Of a stretch of DNA of 64,000 nt, positions 23,691-37,500 are shown piece by piece. Each line of letters begins with the position of its first letter. Positions within the stretch are counted from its first letter, which is position 1. The notes beneath the pieces were generated by a model, which was not told the DNA's origin, searched no databases, and was given only the letters and a program-made list of their open reading frames with translations. The DNA is taken from positions 33,563,574 through 33,627,573 of the forward strand of contig CM063114.1 in assembly GCA_031841125.1 (NCBI GenBank), in the 5' to 3' direction. A program made the position numbers and the translations under genes. The DNA is from Acanthococcus lagerstroemiae. Lineage: Eukaryota; Arthropoda; Insecta; Hemiptera; Eriococcidae.

Positions 23691-25380
23691 TGTAGGACAA
23701 AGGCATCGTCACACCCGTACCCTTCAGTGTTTCCATCAGGCCGAGTTCAGTAGCCAGGCGACAAACTTGTAAAACAAAAAAGTCTTTAGTCTAAAAGTTT
23801 TGTTGACAAGCTCCAAAATTTTACTTCTTCCTTGGAGATATAAATATCACCATATACCTGAAATGTTGAGTAAATGCGAAGCGGAAACCCATGCGTGGAT
23901 GTTTTCTAAAATGAAAGTCAATTATGAAAGGGGACGTAGCAAATGAAGTAAATGGTTGTACTGACAGCGCAGTATGGTCCAGCATGTTCTAGCATGTTTC
24001 CCTTCTGTTGTTAAGTTCTTGGCGCGAAAACTCTTCATTACATTAAAGTCTACATTTGTTCATAATCCATGATCTGCCTGAGGGGGCTTCATGTCAATGC
24101 TGAACTGCAGATGTGAAACATTTGACTGGAAATCATTGACGCTCAGGGTCGCTGAATTTCCACTTTACTTGGCCTGAAAAAATTTCAGACGAAGTCAACT
24201 CGCTTTATATTCACATGTATAGTGATGCGGTTTTATAAACAGGTCTCGCTGTAAGTTATTTTGTTCCAAAGGTATATTTTTTCTTTTTGTAATTTTAACG
24301 GTAACTTGAAACGAATCAGTTTTAGAAATGCATTCAGTACATTTAGCTGATAATTCAACTATTGGCTTTCGGAGAAGTGTCAAAGAACGATAAGACTGCT
24401 GGCAAATTCTTTTAACTTATGGCGTATTATTGACCAAAATGGAGATACAAAAATCAAAATTGAGCTTTTTACTGATCGACTACTTAAGTACTTACAATAT
24501 TGATGGTGACGTTATCTCGTCCCGAATAGCCTTCTTTTTGAAAAATATTATTACCCTATGGACGTTTCCGTCCCATTTGTGCTCGTATTATGCTCTCCAG
24601 ACAGATAACAGAGGCTCTCCCATGACACGATAATCCTAATACTGATTCTATTCGCCAGAGTGACCCCTCAGCACTGATGCGATGCCCGAAAGGGTACTTT
24701 CCGATGCTGGGGGTGCGGTGTCTCAGGGGCCACTTTGGCATGTGTGCATCGCCATACGTCCCACCACACCATTCGCCAGAGCGAAATTAGAGTATTTTTT
24801 GTAGGTTAGGACTTCGAAGTTCACTTTGCTTTACCTGTTTTTGAAATTTTCTGATTCGCTTCTGTTAATATACTCGTGATTAGTTTCAATTACAGGCTAA
24901 CACACGACCAGAGGTCTATAAATCTTGACCAGTTTTTTCAAATCGCTCAAAAATGCGAAGAAAATCGGTGAAAGTTGAAGAACATACCCCCTGAAAATCA
25001 TAACGTAGTCTTTCGTATGACCACAATGCGATTAGCTCGATGAAAATGAAACTAATTTCTGTTTATATTTAATTCGTGAATAAACCCAAAACATATCTCA
25101 TTACTGTTTGTATGCGCACGTATTCGTTGCACTATTTCATACATCACACCTGGGAGAAATTTATCCTCAGGAAAGTGTAAACAATCGAGCAAAATAATTA
25201 AACTAGTGCAGATTTTGTCAACGTTAACTGACCGCATTTCTAAATTATCTTTTTGTTTTCCAATTACTCGCATGCGATATCTTTTTTCGTGATATTTTTC
25301 CCCAAAATAAAACAGCATCACACGTGATTCTGATCAATTTATAATTCTTTATATCTTGCGAGATGTGAAAATTCAAACCA
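23691..25380. other. Intergenic region upstream of the heparanase-like gene
   Basis: No confident gene. It contains a GC-rich interspersed repeat (24660-24775, described separately). A minus-strand frame at 25052-25318 (starting at ATG 25318) encodes 88 residues in AT-rich sequence. It has no recognised domain and is not called. Confidence 0.4.
24660..24775 (-). repeat. GC-rich interspersed repeat, copy 1
   Basis: On the minus strand this segment reads GGGACGTATGGCGATGCACA, then TGCCAAAGTGGCCCCTGAGA, then CCTTTCGGGCATCGCATCAG. The same three blocks in the same order occur at 33530-33640 on the + strand. A more diverged relative may lie near 29960-30030. Confidence 0.7.
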
Positions 25381-25387
25381 GTTCAGA

Positions 25388-25540
25388 TCAGTGCGTCAGT
25401 TTCAGAACGAAGTGACTTTTGAGTAAGTGTGACTTTGTTCGCTACTTGGAACTAATTTTGTGTCGATCTCATGTTTTCGATGCTGATTTTACTTTTTCGT
25501 GTTATAACAAAATTTTAAAATATTTTAGAGTACAGTTAAA
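25388..25540 (+). promoter_or_regulatory. Putative 5' end and 5'-UTR intron of the heparanase-like gene
   Basis: Initiator-like TCAGTG (25388-25393) and TCAGTT (25396-25401) lie about 145 bp before the start codon, with TA-rich TTTATAT about 40 bp further up. A donor-like GA/GTAAGT (GT at 25423) and a TATTTTAG acceptor (ending 25528) could define a 106-bp intron within the 5' UTR. This is inferred from motifs only. Confidence 0.3.
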
Positions 25541-28500
25541 ATGCATCGCTGCTCGCTGGCGATACTTGCTACCATAGTATGGTTTGGGATCGTCGTAGCC
25601 AGTCAGTCACCTGTCAGACTGCTATCAGTTTTTCATATAAACGGTAAAAAGCCAGTTCACGCTGTCAGCGAACGATTTTTGAGTTTCACCGTAGAACCAG
25701 AAGTGCTACTACATGTTGCCGATTGCCCGTAAGTTATTGCAAAATACTCGCAGATTATTTTTAATTCTATGTCTATAATCAGTGGCGTAGCTAGGGGTTT
25801 CCCAAAGGGGGGGGGGGCACAATAAGGTTTTCAAGGGAGAAAAAGTCAAAAATTGAGGTATTTTTTAACAATCGCCGATATTAGAGGACTATGTAAAAAT
25901 ATTGGAAGGGCATGTGCCGCCCCCCCTCCCCCGACGCTACGCCACTGTCTATAATGAGTCAGTTTTCATTTAAACTGGCTACTCGAAGTAGGTACATTAC
26001 CTTACGTGTACAATATTATTTTTAGAAGCGCGGTAATTTGTTAGGTATCAATTATGTCGTGTGGAATTCTGAGAAATTTATAATTGTCCTCAAGGTTGCG
26101 TTGAGCGAACTACAAGAGCCAATTGAGCTGTTCAGATTCCCAAAAGTGTTGATTGACTTTTGTCATTCAAAAAAGAGCATTTGTGCCCCAAACAGTTCAC
26201 TGAGCCCTAATCGCCTGTATGTTAAAAGTGTACTGTTTTGGAGGGAATTCACTGTAGACCACTTTTTGCTAAATCATATTCATTTTTCTGTTTTTTGAAA
26301 TAATTTAACGATATGCATGCAGGATGTCTTTTTAATGATGTACTAGGAATATGAAGAATGTCTCCGTAAATGTAGATGTGTTTCTCTAAATGTCACAGTG
26401 GCGTAGCGTCGGGGGGGGGACACATGCTCCCCTCCCAATATTTTTACATCAAGTTATAATAAAGGAATATCCTTTTTTATCTACCTCTCTTATGCACTTA
26501 GTAAATATAGGACCTCCTCCTTGCGAGAAAGCTAAATTTTCTCTAGTGGATTGGGGCTCCCTAATCACGCTGAGCAGACTACGCCTCTGAAATGTCCATT
26601 GTATTCAAGCCACTGTGTCGTGTCCAAATTTTCCAAAGTTTAAAATATTTTTGTTTTAATGTTAATTATAGTGCTGTCACTGAGCTATCATTCTACCAAG
26701 TCAACTTCCAGTTTTGTCAAATCTTTAACATCAATTGAAATTCTTATTGAGCATTAATCCATTAGTAGAAACAGGAAATGCCATATAAATGTGAATCAAA
26801 TTTTCCGTAGTTACACAGCTAAATGTATTCAATATTCAACGTTTCGAATTTTTTAATTTTCTGAAGATAAGAATACTGAGTACACTTTAGGGTATGAGCG
26901 TTAATCAGTCACTTTTTTTTCATACATTGTTGTATGGTGAAGGTGTTTAGTATTTCGAAAATTCAAAGAAGTTTTAATAATTAAAAAAAAAAAAAAAAGT
27001 GCGAAAAATCAGTTTAAAAATTTGGGAATCCTTGACTAAAAACTTGGACAGTCATAATTCGGGATAGTAACGAGCAAATGCTCATTTTGAAATGCGCGAG
27101 CATTTCAAGAATTTGTCGATCAAACGGTCAAAAACTCAATTCTCAGAATTTATAAAGGTTCTCACAACGAGTACTTGCGAGTTATTGAGCACTAGCTTAC
27201 GAGAAATACTCGAAATGATCAAGCATTTATTGCATTAAAATATAAGTTGATGTTCAACTGAGTCACGACTCAGCTCATAGGCGCCGAAACCCATGGGTGC
27301 CTGGGTTTAAGCACCCAATTAAAAAATCACCAAATGAGTGTAAAATCTAGAAATATTTAAATTTTGAAGCGCATAATCGTAATTTTATCGACGAGGGACT
27401 GAGTGTCAGAAAGTTCGTGCCTATGACTCAGCTCATTTCAAAAAGAATTATGACCAACTCTTGAGCTTTTACGTAAATACTTCCAACATTTTCTCGTGAC
27501 TTTTAAATGCTCAGGCAATTGTTCAATAAGCACTTTGTAATCATAAGTAGGGGAGCCTTGGAGAGTCCACCCCCCGGCTCTGTGTAGTTATATGAGCGAA
27601 AGAATTTTCAACATTTTTTTGATGGCTATTCGCGCTTATGGAGCAACTTGTCAGCAAATGCTTATAATTTCAAAGAATTGCTCGAGAATTTTACCATCAA
27701 TGATAGAGATACAACATTTTTGATTGAATTTCACCTGCTTCGTTCTCCGGTAAACTGTACGTGATCCTTTTGCGATGAATATTTTGTATACTTTCATCCA
27801 AAGATGAGTAAAATCAAAAATCCAGTGATCTAAAAAAAACTGAAAAATATTACTGATTCAGATCGAAAAATCATTTTGAAAAAAAAATCTTAGATCATGA
27901 AGAAGATCATGATCTAATAATCTTTTTCATCATCTTGAATTTTAAATCAGGATTTTGCCTCACTTTTATAATCTTACACCATTTTAGAAATCAGGCAAAG
28001 ATCAGGATCATTCAGATCACAAATCTAAAGATTTTTCGGATGGTCTTGGAGAGACTATGATTTTTATGACCTCTTTTGAATCTAAATATCACGTGATCTT
28101 CTTCATCCCTCTACATCCGTTGACAAAATCAAAGAACAAAATTAGGCCTATCAGTTATAAAATACATTTTCATAGGAGAAAATTTCGAATGCGGAGGACT
28201 TCTCACTCTTTTTACGGGCGTACATTCGAATGTTCGTTATCACGACACTTTTCAGGTACCTTTGATTTGTAAGTTTTATGGTTGTTGTTCCCGAAATCTA
28301 CCATATTTTTTCTTTTGGAAATACGATACATTTTCTAGCTGAGTTAAAAGTATAGGTACATCGATAACGGGCAATCAATTTCCTGATCAATTTGTTCTTT
28401 CAGAGACGCGAACGCTTCGTTAAACTTGATTCGAAGTTTGGTGCCAGCTTACTTGAGGATAGCGGGACCCGACTCAAATAAAATCCTTTTCCAAAATCTG

Positions 28501-31500
28501 CAAGACAAGACGGCTCTTTCAGATGCTGCCAACTCGCAAACTAGAAAGAATCGGAATATGCTGGTAACTGGTAAGTCGTAATCTCAACTATTCTTTCCAG
28601 GGCTAGCAAGTGTGTTTTAAACAGTCATTCTGTATTACCCCGCATATGTACGCGCCAAAAGTTTCAAATAAATGAGAATAAATGAGCGGCCATTCTCTTC
28701 AGTTAATCATAAATTATTAAAGGAAAATAAATTAAATTACCTTAAATGAACAAAAAAATAATCGAAAGAAGTACCTATAGAATTAGATTCCCTTTATTAT
28801 GGATTCTTTCAAAGAACTGATGTCATTCATTCTTACTCATTTGGAATCTTTGATACCTACATTATGCCTACCTATATTCACATACCCGCGTGACAAATAA
28901 TCTTTGTTTTGAATTAGGTGCCCAGTGGTTGAAATTCAATGAATTCATCAACAAAACCGGCATGAATGTTATCGTTTCCTTGAATGGAGGAATTCTGGAC
29001 AGAAATTCGAATTTGGATCTGAGTAACGCTTTGGAATTCATCACGTTTTCAAACAAAAACAACCTCAACTTGGACTGGCAACTAGGCTTTGGTAAGCTCT
29101 CGAAACTAATCAAATTTAAAAAAAAAATCTTGATAATGATTTTCAAATTGCATCAATAATTTTAACCTTGTTTGGAACAGAATTGCAACGGATTGCCAAT
29201 GACGATGGCAAAAGTACTGGTCACGATGTAGCCAGATTACGAAAAGTCCTGGAGGTATTCCCGCGGTACCAGAACAGCTTGATTTTGGGCCCGGACATGA
29301 CTAGTATTGAAAATCGAGAAGATATCGCATTTGTTCGAAACTACTTATTGGAGGCCCAGAACTCGTTGAATGCATTTACTTTGCATCCGTAAGTATCATG
29401 TCACCATAAATGAACAGTGGCGGAGCTAGTTTTTTTTTAGGAGAGGCCGGGGGGGGGGGTAGAAGAAATTGATGAAGAAAAAAAGTTTAGCTCTAAAAAT
29501 TCATAATGAAGTCACGAAATGAGACCCGTAAAATTCTAAAATATATTCAATTTTTTCACCATAGTCTTTGTTTATAATGCACGTATTGAGATTCGAATAC
29601 TGAGAAAGTTGGTCAATTTTTTTACTTTTTAGCCGACTATTTGAACTTTGGGAAATTTTTTGGGGAGGCCCAAAATTTTTTTCAGAGGTCCGTGGCCTCC
29701 CTGGGACCTCCTTAGCTCCGCCACTGTGAATGAAGAGGTTAGAATCAAAACCGATATTTGCCATTTTACTCGTACTTAAGTGCGTAGATAGGCAAAATAC
29801 TGTACACGAGTGCAGGAATATACGCCTGTGAATGTGTAGTATATATTGCATACTCTACGTTCATAGGCGTAGTAAGAGATATTCCCGCACCTGAGTACAA
29901 TATTTCCCTTTTTGCACCCTTGGAGTAAAAGGGTAAGTGTCGGACATTACGGCTACACCTGGTGAAGTGTACGGCAATACACGCATGCCAAATTAGCCCC
30001 CCAGTTACCGTACCCCTGGCCCCAGAAACCTGATATTACGACTTGTCTTTTTGTCTGTTCTGGTTTCTTACTTTTCTAACTAAAATTATCTTATTTACAG
30101 TGATTTTTCAAGTTTGAAGGAGAACGACGATGTATATGAAATGCTTTCTGAGATTTTTGCTAAAATGGATAATTATTTGTGGATTAAAGAAGGAATTTTG
30201 AAAACAGTCTCGAAGGGAGTAGCCCCAAGGAAACCAGTTTGGATAGGTGAGATACGTTAATAAACTTGAAAGTAAGCTTCGCAAGTAACCATTTACCTCT
30301 AATTAAATTTAATTTTGTAGTTTATCAAGGTTTTTTGTTTACAGTTTCACTTTCTGACTTATAATAAACTGAAATGGCATGAATTGGCACTCTTATCAGT
30401 AATATATTTTTGTTTTCAGCTGAGTCCGAGAGCAAAGAATCGATTTGCAAATTCTCAGAGACCATGTCCCTGGTGAAACGATTAGGGTCAGCCGCAAAAT
30501 TAGGAGCTTCTGTGTATCTACGCAAACCGCATTTGTTATCTCTGTATGAACCAACATCGGTAAGTCCGGTAATCGTAATAATGTTGATAGTAGTATAACT
30601 CAAAAATCACAACTGAATACCTTGAAAGTAACTTCACGTTTTAAATACTGTTTAGGAATACTGGGTTTCCGTTATGTACAAGGCGCTCGTCGGTAAGACT
30701 GTCTTAGATATGAGATTGACCGGGGGAAATAGTACCAAAGTATACGCTTTCAGCCACTGCACCCAAATACAGGCCAAACCCGAGGAGGGAATAATCAACC
30801 CCGCTGTTGCTTATGATCGTGGCTCAGTTACCGTCTATGGAGTTAATACTGGATACGAGCCATCTCGTGTTTCGCTTCGAATCGGGCTCAAGTCGGAGGA
30901 AACAGTCCATCTGTATGCTTTGACCGAAAATGAAAACAATGGAATGCCGTAAGTACCGTTTGATGGATTTTACATCGTCTGCACATTCACAATATCAAAC
31001 TAGAAGCACCAACAGCATACCAATGGAGGGCTGAGTGCAAGAAGTACCGTCCACTGGGGTATCTTGGAACAGCCGTGTAACTTAGGATAGACAAACAGCC
31101 TTACCCAGTATCCATGAATGTCGACTGGTCATTACTCATGCTCATAAATTACCGGAGAGGTTCAGGAATTAGCTCAAGTGGACGAGTAAGGTGGCTCCTA
31201 CCCATGTCTGCTGGTGTGTTCCAAGTTACCTGGCTGTTCCAAGGTACCCCTTTCGACGGTAGTTAAATTGATTTTCTTGCAGTGACAGACTATAATGACG
31301 ATTATACAACAGCCTGTAACTTCAGAACAACATATGGACTTGACCATTTCTTCCACTGAGCCCTCCAAATCAGAAATGGTCGATTGAAGTAGAAAATAAG
31401 AGAGTTTGCACCGCGGAAAGTTGCGGTGTTACAGTGTAAGGTTTCTTTTTTACTGAAAAGGAGAAGAGGTATAGAAAAGAATGAATATGAAGCAAAAACG

Positions 31501-34500
31501 AGTATAACAGACATTAAAACCGCATAGCCTACTGCATTCGAATATTCCTTTTTTATTTAAACTTACAGACGAAAATATGAGATTCCAGGAATCCCGTGCC
31601 CCCATGGTTTTGCCACGTATGACCATTATGACTGTTTGGATATTCCAGTGGCTTTCTGATCTATCTTCCATCTTACTGGGAAAATTGTTTAAATTTTCTA
31701 GTGGTTTTTCGATCTATCTTCCATCTTGCTTGGATAATGCTAATATCTATCATAAGCATAATGCAGCCACCATGTACTTAGAATGTTTCTCAAATATCGA
31801 TTGAAAGGAAATCCTTTTAAAATATTGTTTTTAATCCAAATTTGCTTATGATAGATTTGCTTAGCATTTCTGCAAATGTCATTGAGGACGGCTTTTTATC
31901 AGACAGTACCAACGTGGAGGTGGAAATGGTTTTGCTCAGTAGGAGTAATGACAGTAACGGAATGTGGATATCGTTGGATTTGTGAATGCAGAGACAGGAT
32001 ACATGGAATTTGAGCGAAAGTGATCTGTGATGGCTGATTTACTTTGTAAGAGAAACCGTAATGATGTAGAAGCTCGGATATTGATACGAATATAGATGCA
32101 AGAAGCAGATCATATCCGAGAAATTGAGAGGAATGCATTGGTTGCTCATGTTACCGAAGTGTAGTCAGCTGAATAATCAAATGGTATAAGTAAAATGTAT
32201 GCACCGACGATATTGGTGGATTCAGGGAAAGAGTGAATTGCGGGGTATGAAGTACATACGCGTGATTTATAAACCCGGAGTAGTACTATGATGAAGAAAA
32301 TTGAATTATTTTGGAGTTATGGATGCGGGAGATAAGACCTATTTGAGGAAATGAGAGAAAAACATGTGTGGCACATGCGAAAGAAAAAAATCGGCCAGCC
32401 GACTGGAGTGGTCAGATTTCGCACGCCTGCAAAATCGGTGGTTATGGGGGGGGGGATAGAAGAAATAGTAGGCTTCGGTCGCCACTATTACCAAACGATG
32501 GTGCAAATACATGCGTCACATATCTATTTTTAATCATCTATTCCTCTTCGAATCCATTAACATACCAGTGCCTAAATTTGACCTCATCATCGTTTTTTTC
32601 TCTGTTAATTCTATTCTTATTACATATGCCACACAGATTCCCCTCATTTTGTGCAATAGGTTCTGCGCTCTACACTGCATCCACATTTCCAGCGATATCC
32701 AATTTCCAACATCACCGTTTCACTCTTCTCACATAAGAACACTCTGCAATTAGACATGAAACATACCCTCTTCTCAAATTCTCTATGAAGTCCTGTCTCT
32801 ATGTCCAAGGCTTAAGTTACTCTTTTTCCTGATTTGCTCTCAACCCGAGTCCTGGAATCTGCTTCAGAGACGTTGGGGAGGCTGTTAGGGCTGTCTTAGC
32901 CATCTTCCTTTCTGGCCGAAAAACCGGCCTAGGTCGAAATTTCTGGCGATTTGCTACTAGGGCCCGAACCCGGAACCTCCGGATTCTGAGACCAACGCGC
33001 TATCCACTCGACTAACCAGACCTCTCCAGAGCTTAAGTTACCACCATATCAAAATTCTATTATTATATTGTTACTAACATCGTTAAAAACTACTTCGAAC
33101 TCGTATATTAAACTCTTGCATCAGCACTTTTTGCCAAATAAAGGGTTCTCAGTGGTCTTTGTAGACATGATTAGTGAATTTGCCAAGTTATTATTGTATA
33201 TTTGTGAGGGCGCATATGAAAAGGGACCAGTTGACCAATTTCTCGATTTTTACTTTTTTGGCTAAATTTATGTAAAAACTTCTTAGAAATCGAATAAAAC
33301 CAACCCCAGACCTCTATCTTGAAAATTCAGCGAGATATTGCAGTTCTAAGTGAAGCAAGTCAAAATTTATCATTTCAAAAGTACAAAAAGGATAAAAGGA
33401 AACAGCATGTTCTCAAGTAAAATTAAATTGCTCGAAAGCAATTTTCCACAAATACTGGACATATTTTCTTCTTCCCCTTTTAAATTTGAGAGTAGGCAAA
33501 TACATTTACCCGTTGTCAGGATAAGTTGGTGTTGTGGGACGTATGGCGATGCACGCATGCCAAAGTGGCCCCTGAGACACCGCACCCCCGGCACCGGAAA
33601 CTACCCTTTCGGGCATCGCATCAGTACCGAGGGGTGTCAGGATAAGTTGCCTACGTACCTGCTAAAGGGGAGTCTCGCATTTCTCGCTGGAAACCTCCAA
33701 TCTTATAATGTAGGCAGCTTATCTTGCTGCATGAATGCCTGTCTACTCTTACCGTTTTTAAGGGACTCGAATCTGAAGATATTCGATGAAATTCTAAGGA
33801 GACCGTCGAACGTTTTACTGAAGATTGTTGATAAGATTCTTCAAAAACGATCAGAGTTTTTACAGAAAATATTTTCTATGAAATTCTTCAAAACTTATCG
33901 GAAAATTTACCCGAAGATTTGAAAAGAAATTCTTTGGATAAAATTGGAAATTTTTCCCAAAAATTTTTAATGAAATTCTTTGGAAAACATTGGAAATATT
34001 GTCTAAAGATTTCCGGAAAGACTCTCCGGAAAGTATCGTAATTTTCTTCCAAAAATTCCGATTAAATTCCTCGAAAATCATTGGAGAATTTTTCCAAAAT
34101 TTTTCGATGAAATTCTTTGGAGACCATCAAACATTTAAATTCTTTGGAAAACATTAGAAATTTTTCTCGAAAAGAACGGACAAGAGATTAGGGGAGCGTG
34201 TAGGACCTTCACGTTTGAAATGTTGGTAAGTAACAGAACGGTAATTACAAAAAAAAAAAATACTTTGAATTTTAAACACTTTTCCTGTAAAATTTTACTT
34301 TTGGTCGACTTCCCTTTTTGAAGGCGCCCTCACATTTGATCAAAAAGGCTCTTCATGTAGGTACTACTAAAGGTAATACATCATAACTCGGGGGTTTTCT
34401 CTGACCCATTGTTTGAACTCCCGCCTGGAAATCATGGGGCTAGCCCGAATTCCGGAATCGGCGCCAGATATACGCCAAATTTACCCTCGATTCTGGCACA

Positions 34501-37500
34501 AATCGAGCACCAATCGAAAATTGGTGCTCGATCGGTGCCAGGCGCCATAGTCGGGCCGAATATACGCCGGCCCCAACTGGCCCGAGATTCCGGCAACGGC
34601 GCTTGCATGTATTTCAAATGGGAAGGCGCTAGTGCCGAACTGGCGTAAATTTGACGCTGGCCCCACGATTTCCAGGCGGGGAGAGGACGTTGGCATTTTT
34701 CTACTCTCCGATTTTTCTAATAATTTTCTCATCTCACATTCTTTATTCTGCTATTTCAATGTTGCGCAGCTTAGAGCTGTATTCCATTCAACTCAAAATA
34801 CTTTTGTTTTTACAGGATAACGATGCTCAACAAACAGCCGCTAGGACTTTCACCTGATAAAGAACTGCCCATGCTTTCACCCAAAATCCGCGAGTCCACC
34901 AAGTACGTGCTTGTACCCCCGCGTTCGGTGTTCTTTGTCGTTCTGCCACAAGTCAAATCTCGAGCTTGTATGTCTCAAAGTGCCGAAGACGGCTTAGATG
35001 GATTGAAAATCAAAACCAAACTACCATATCAACTGGAAGAAGAGGAGGTACTCGACGAAAGCTCGCTCAACAGTAATGTCCCCGAAGTTTTCGAAGATGA
35101 TACTGACGAGGGAGCTACCTACGTATCGTATCCAAAACGAGGGGAACGTATTCACCCATCCGCGCTTCGAGGTAATGGAGAAAAGGCAAAGCCAGAGAGC
35201 GGTATGACGCCTAAGAATCCAAACTCTCGCATGAACACAAAGTACATCACATACTCGGAAGACACATGGATGTCAACGTTCCCGGACAAACTCAAAGAAA
35301 TATTCAGAGAGCAAACACGTTCAAACGAGGACCATCGTAACCCTACCAGTAAAAAAGAAGCAAAAGCTGCCAAGTTGGACAAGTATAAATTACTCACTCG
35401 AGCCATGTTAGGTAAGCATCCGAGTAACGTAACCATCATTACGTCCGAACAAGAAAACGTGAGCGCTGCTCAGCCTGAAGAATTTGCCGATCCCACCGAG
35501 AAAACTGACTCTCGTTTCCGAAGATCTGTACCTGAGATTTTGGAAATGGAGTCAGTTCCTGTTATTCAACTCGATACAATCGACTTAAGTGGTGCGCAAG
35601 AATTTAGAGAAAATCGACCCTCTGAACAGAACACTTTGGATGCAACACCATGGGTTGCTGTGGACTTGAATGAAGTACGGCCCATCGAATACGTACCATC
35701 TACTCGTATCAGTCTGGAATCTGTACCATTGACTGTAAGCAGCTTTGAAAACACCAACCTCGATCCATTTACCCCGCAAGTTGTAACTCGTGCGATCGTA
35801 CAAGAGGCGGAATCCATAAGCGGTAGAAACTCGCCAATAATAATGCTGACTGACGACAATACCGAAACACGCGAACGGAGAAGCGCCGATTACATTGCCG
35901 ATAACTTGGAAGTTCTCAGACCGTCCCTCGAGGGAAGTGACCTCAAGGTTGAGGAAACAAGTAAAAAAGATGAGGAGCGTTCCGAAGAACTTGAACAAGG
36001 TACAAGAAACTCTGCATTAGCTTCCATAACCCCTGAACTTCCGAAAGACTCCAAATTAGAGGAATTAATTGAACTGCTCGACAGTGATGCGACCAAGATA
36101 AGAGCGAACCGCGAAGCCAGCATAGGCCAATCAAATGGTGACAATCTGGCAAATAATCCGGAAATGAAACGATTATCTAATAGCGCGCATCCAGTTAGTC
36201 CATTTCCACGAAAGAAGTTGGTTAGAAAGCCGAAGGTGGCGAAGGTAAAAAAAGATGCATCAATGGCTGATTCAAATCCAGTTGAAAGTGGTGTGCCTCA
36301 AGATTCAGCAGTTGAAAGTTCCAGAAGTGGTTCCAAATTGGTGGACACCAAGTTGGATGCTAGCGATGAAAACACACAATCAACTTCGGCTAGCACTTCT
36401 GGTCTGATAGTCACGAGCAGTACAGTTGCATCGTCTGAAACGAAAAACACTTTTGAGAAACAACGTGAATCAGAAATCATCTCCGAGCATAGAACTGCCA
36501 CTGAATCTAAACCAGTCATCGAGGAAACCAAATCAGACGCTGGGCTTATGCTTACAAAAGTCACTCCACACCCCAACATAATTCAAAAACCCCTCTCAAC
36601 CTTCATAAAGCATCAAAATCCTACGGGTAGCAGTAACGAGGAAGACAATGAAACGAACGTGTTAATCCCTCCTTCGGATGAAAATGCGAAATCTGATGGT
36701 CTGAATTCGAACTCCAGAGTTGCGCTCAGTTTCAACCCTGCATTCCGAGCCAAGAATGCCAGAAAGGACAAAAAAATAACGCAAAAACTTAATCCTCTTC
36801 CCGTTAAACCTACTTCACTTTCTATTAGCAAACACAGTTCAATTCCTACTGTCAAACCTAAACCTCTTTATGCTATTAAACCTTCAACTGGCCGATCTGG
36901 AAAAAGTGCTTCCGAATTAATTGACATTACCAAAGCCAGAATCAAAGAAATACAAGATATCGAACGAGCCAAAATTGACAAACTGAAGGAGGAAATCAGC
37001 AATAGAGCTGCTACGAAAGATAGAAACATCTCCACTCCACGAAATGAACGAGAAGAGATAGGTCGATCTGCGAAAAGTGCTTCCGAATTAATTGAAATTA
37101 CCAGAGCCAGGGTCAAAGAACTACTAGACATCGAACGAGCCAAAATTGACAAACTGAAGGAGGAAATCAGCAATAGAGCTGCTATGAAAGATAGAAATGC
37201 CCCAGCTTCGCGCAATAAACGAGAAGCTGGTGATACTGCAGTCGATTCAGGGGCTCAACAAGTGATGCACTCGGAGAAGACCGATCCACGGAGTAGCATT
37301 TCAGATAGTGTCATTTCGTCTCCATCTTCACATCATGAAAACCCCTCTACAGCTGCAATTTCGACAACACAAAATCCGGTTACGACTGGAACTACTAGGA
37401 GCAGTCGGTCTCACCGTGCTAGAATGCGACGTCCCACATTACCGAGATCTGCAGACAAACGCAGTAAGACTATTGCCGTCAGTACAACGCCGAGAACGCT

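Noticed and set aside
25052..25318. 88-codon minus-strand frame just upstream of the heparanase-like gene
   Set aside because: Reads like protein in places, but there is no homology I recognise and no flanking exon evidence.
32940..33032. tRNA gene on the minus strand
   Set aside because: A- and B-box-like words are present, but acceptor stem and anticodon arm do not fold properly and a SINE-like tail follows.
33350..33922. 190-codon open frame on the + strand
   Set aside because: Lies inside heparanase intron 7 and spans a GC-rich interspersed repeat and a degenerate A/T repeat; the peptide follows repeat composition.
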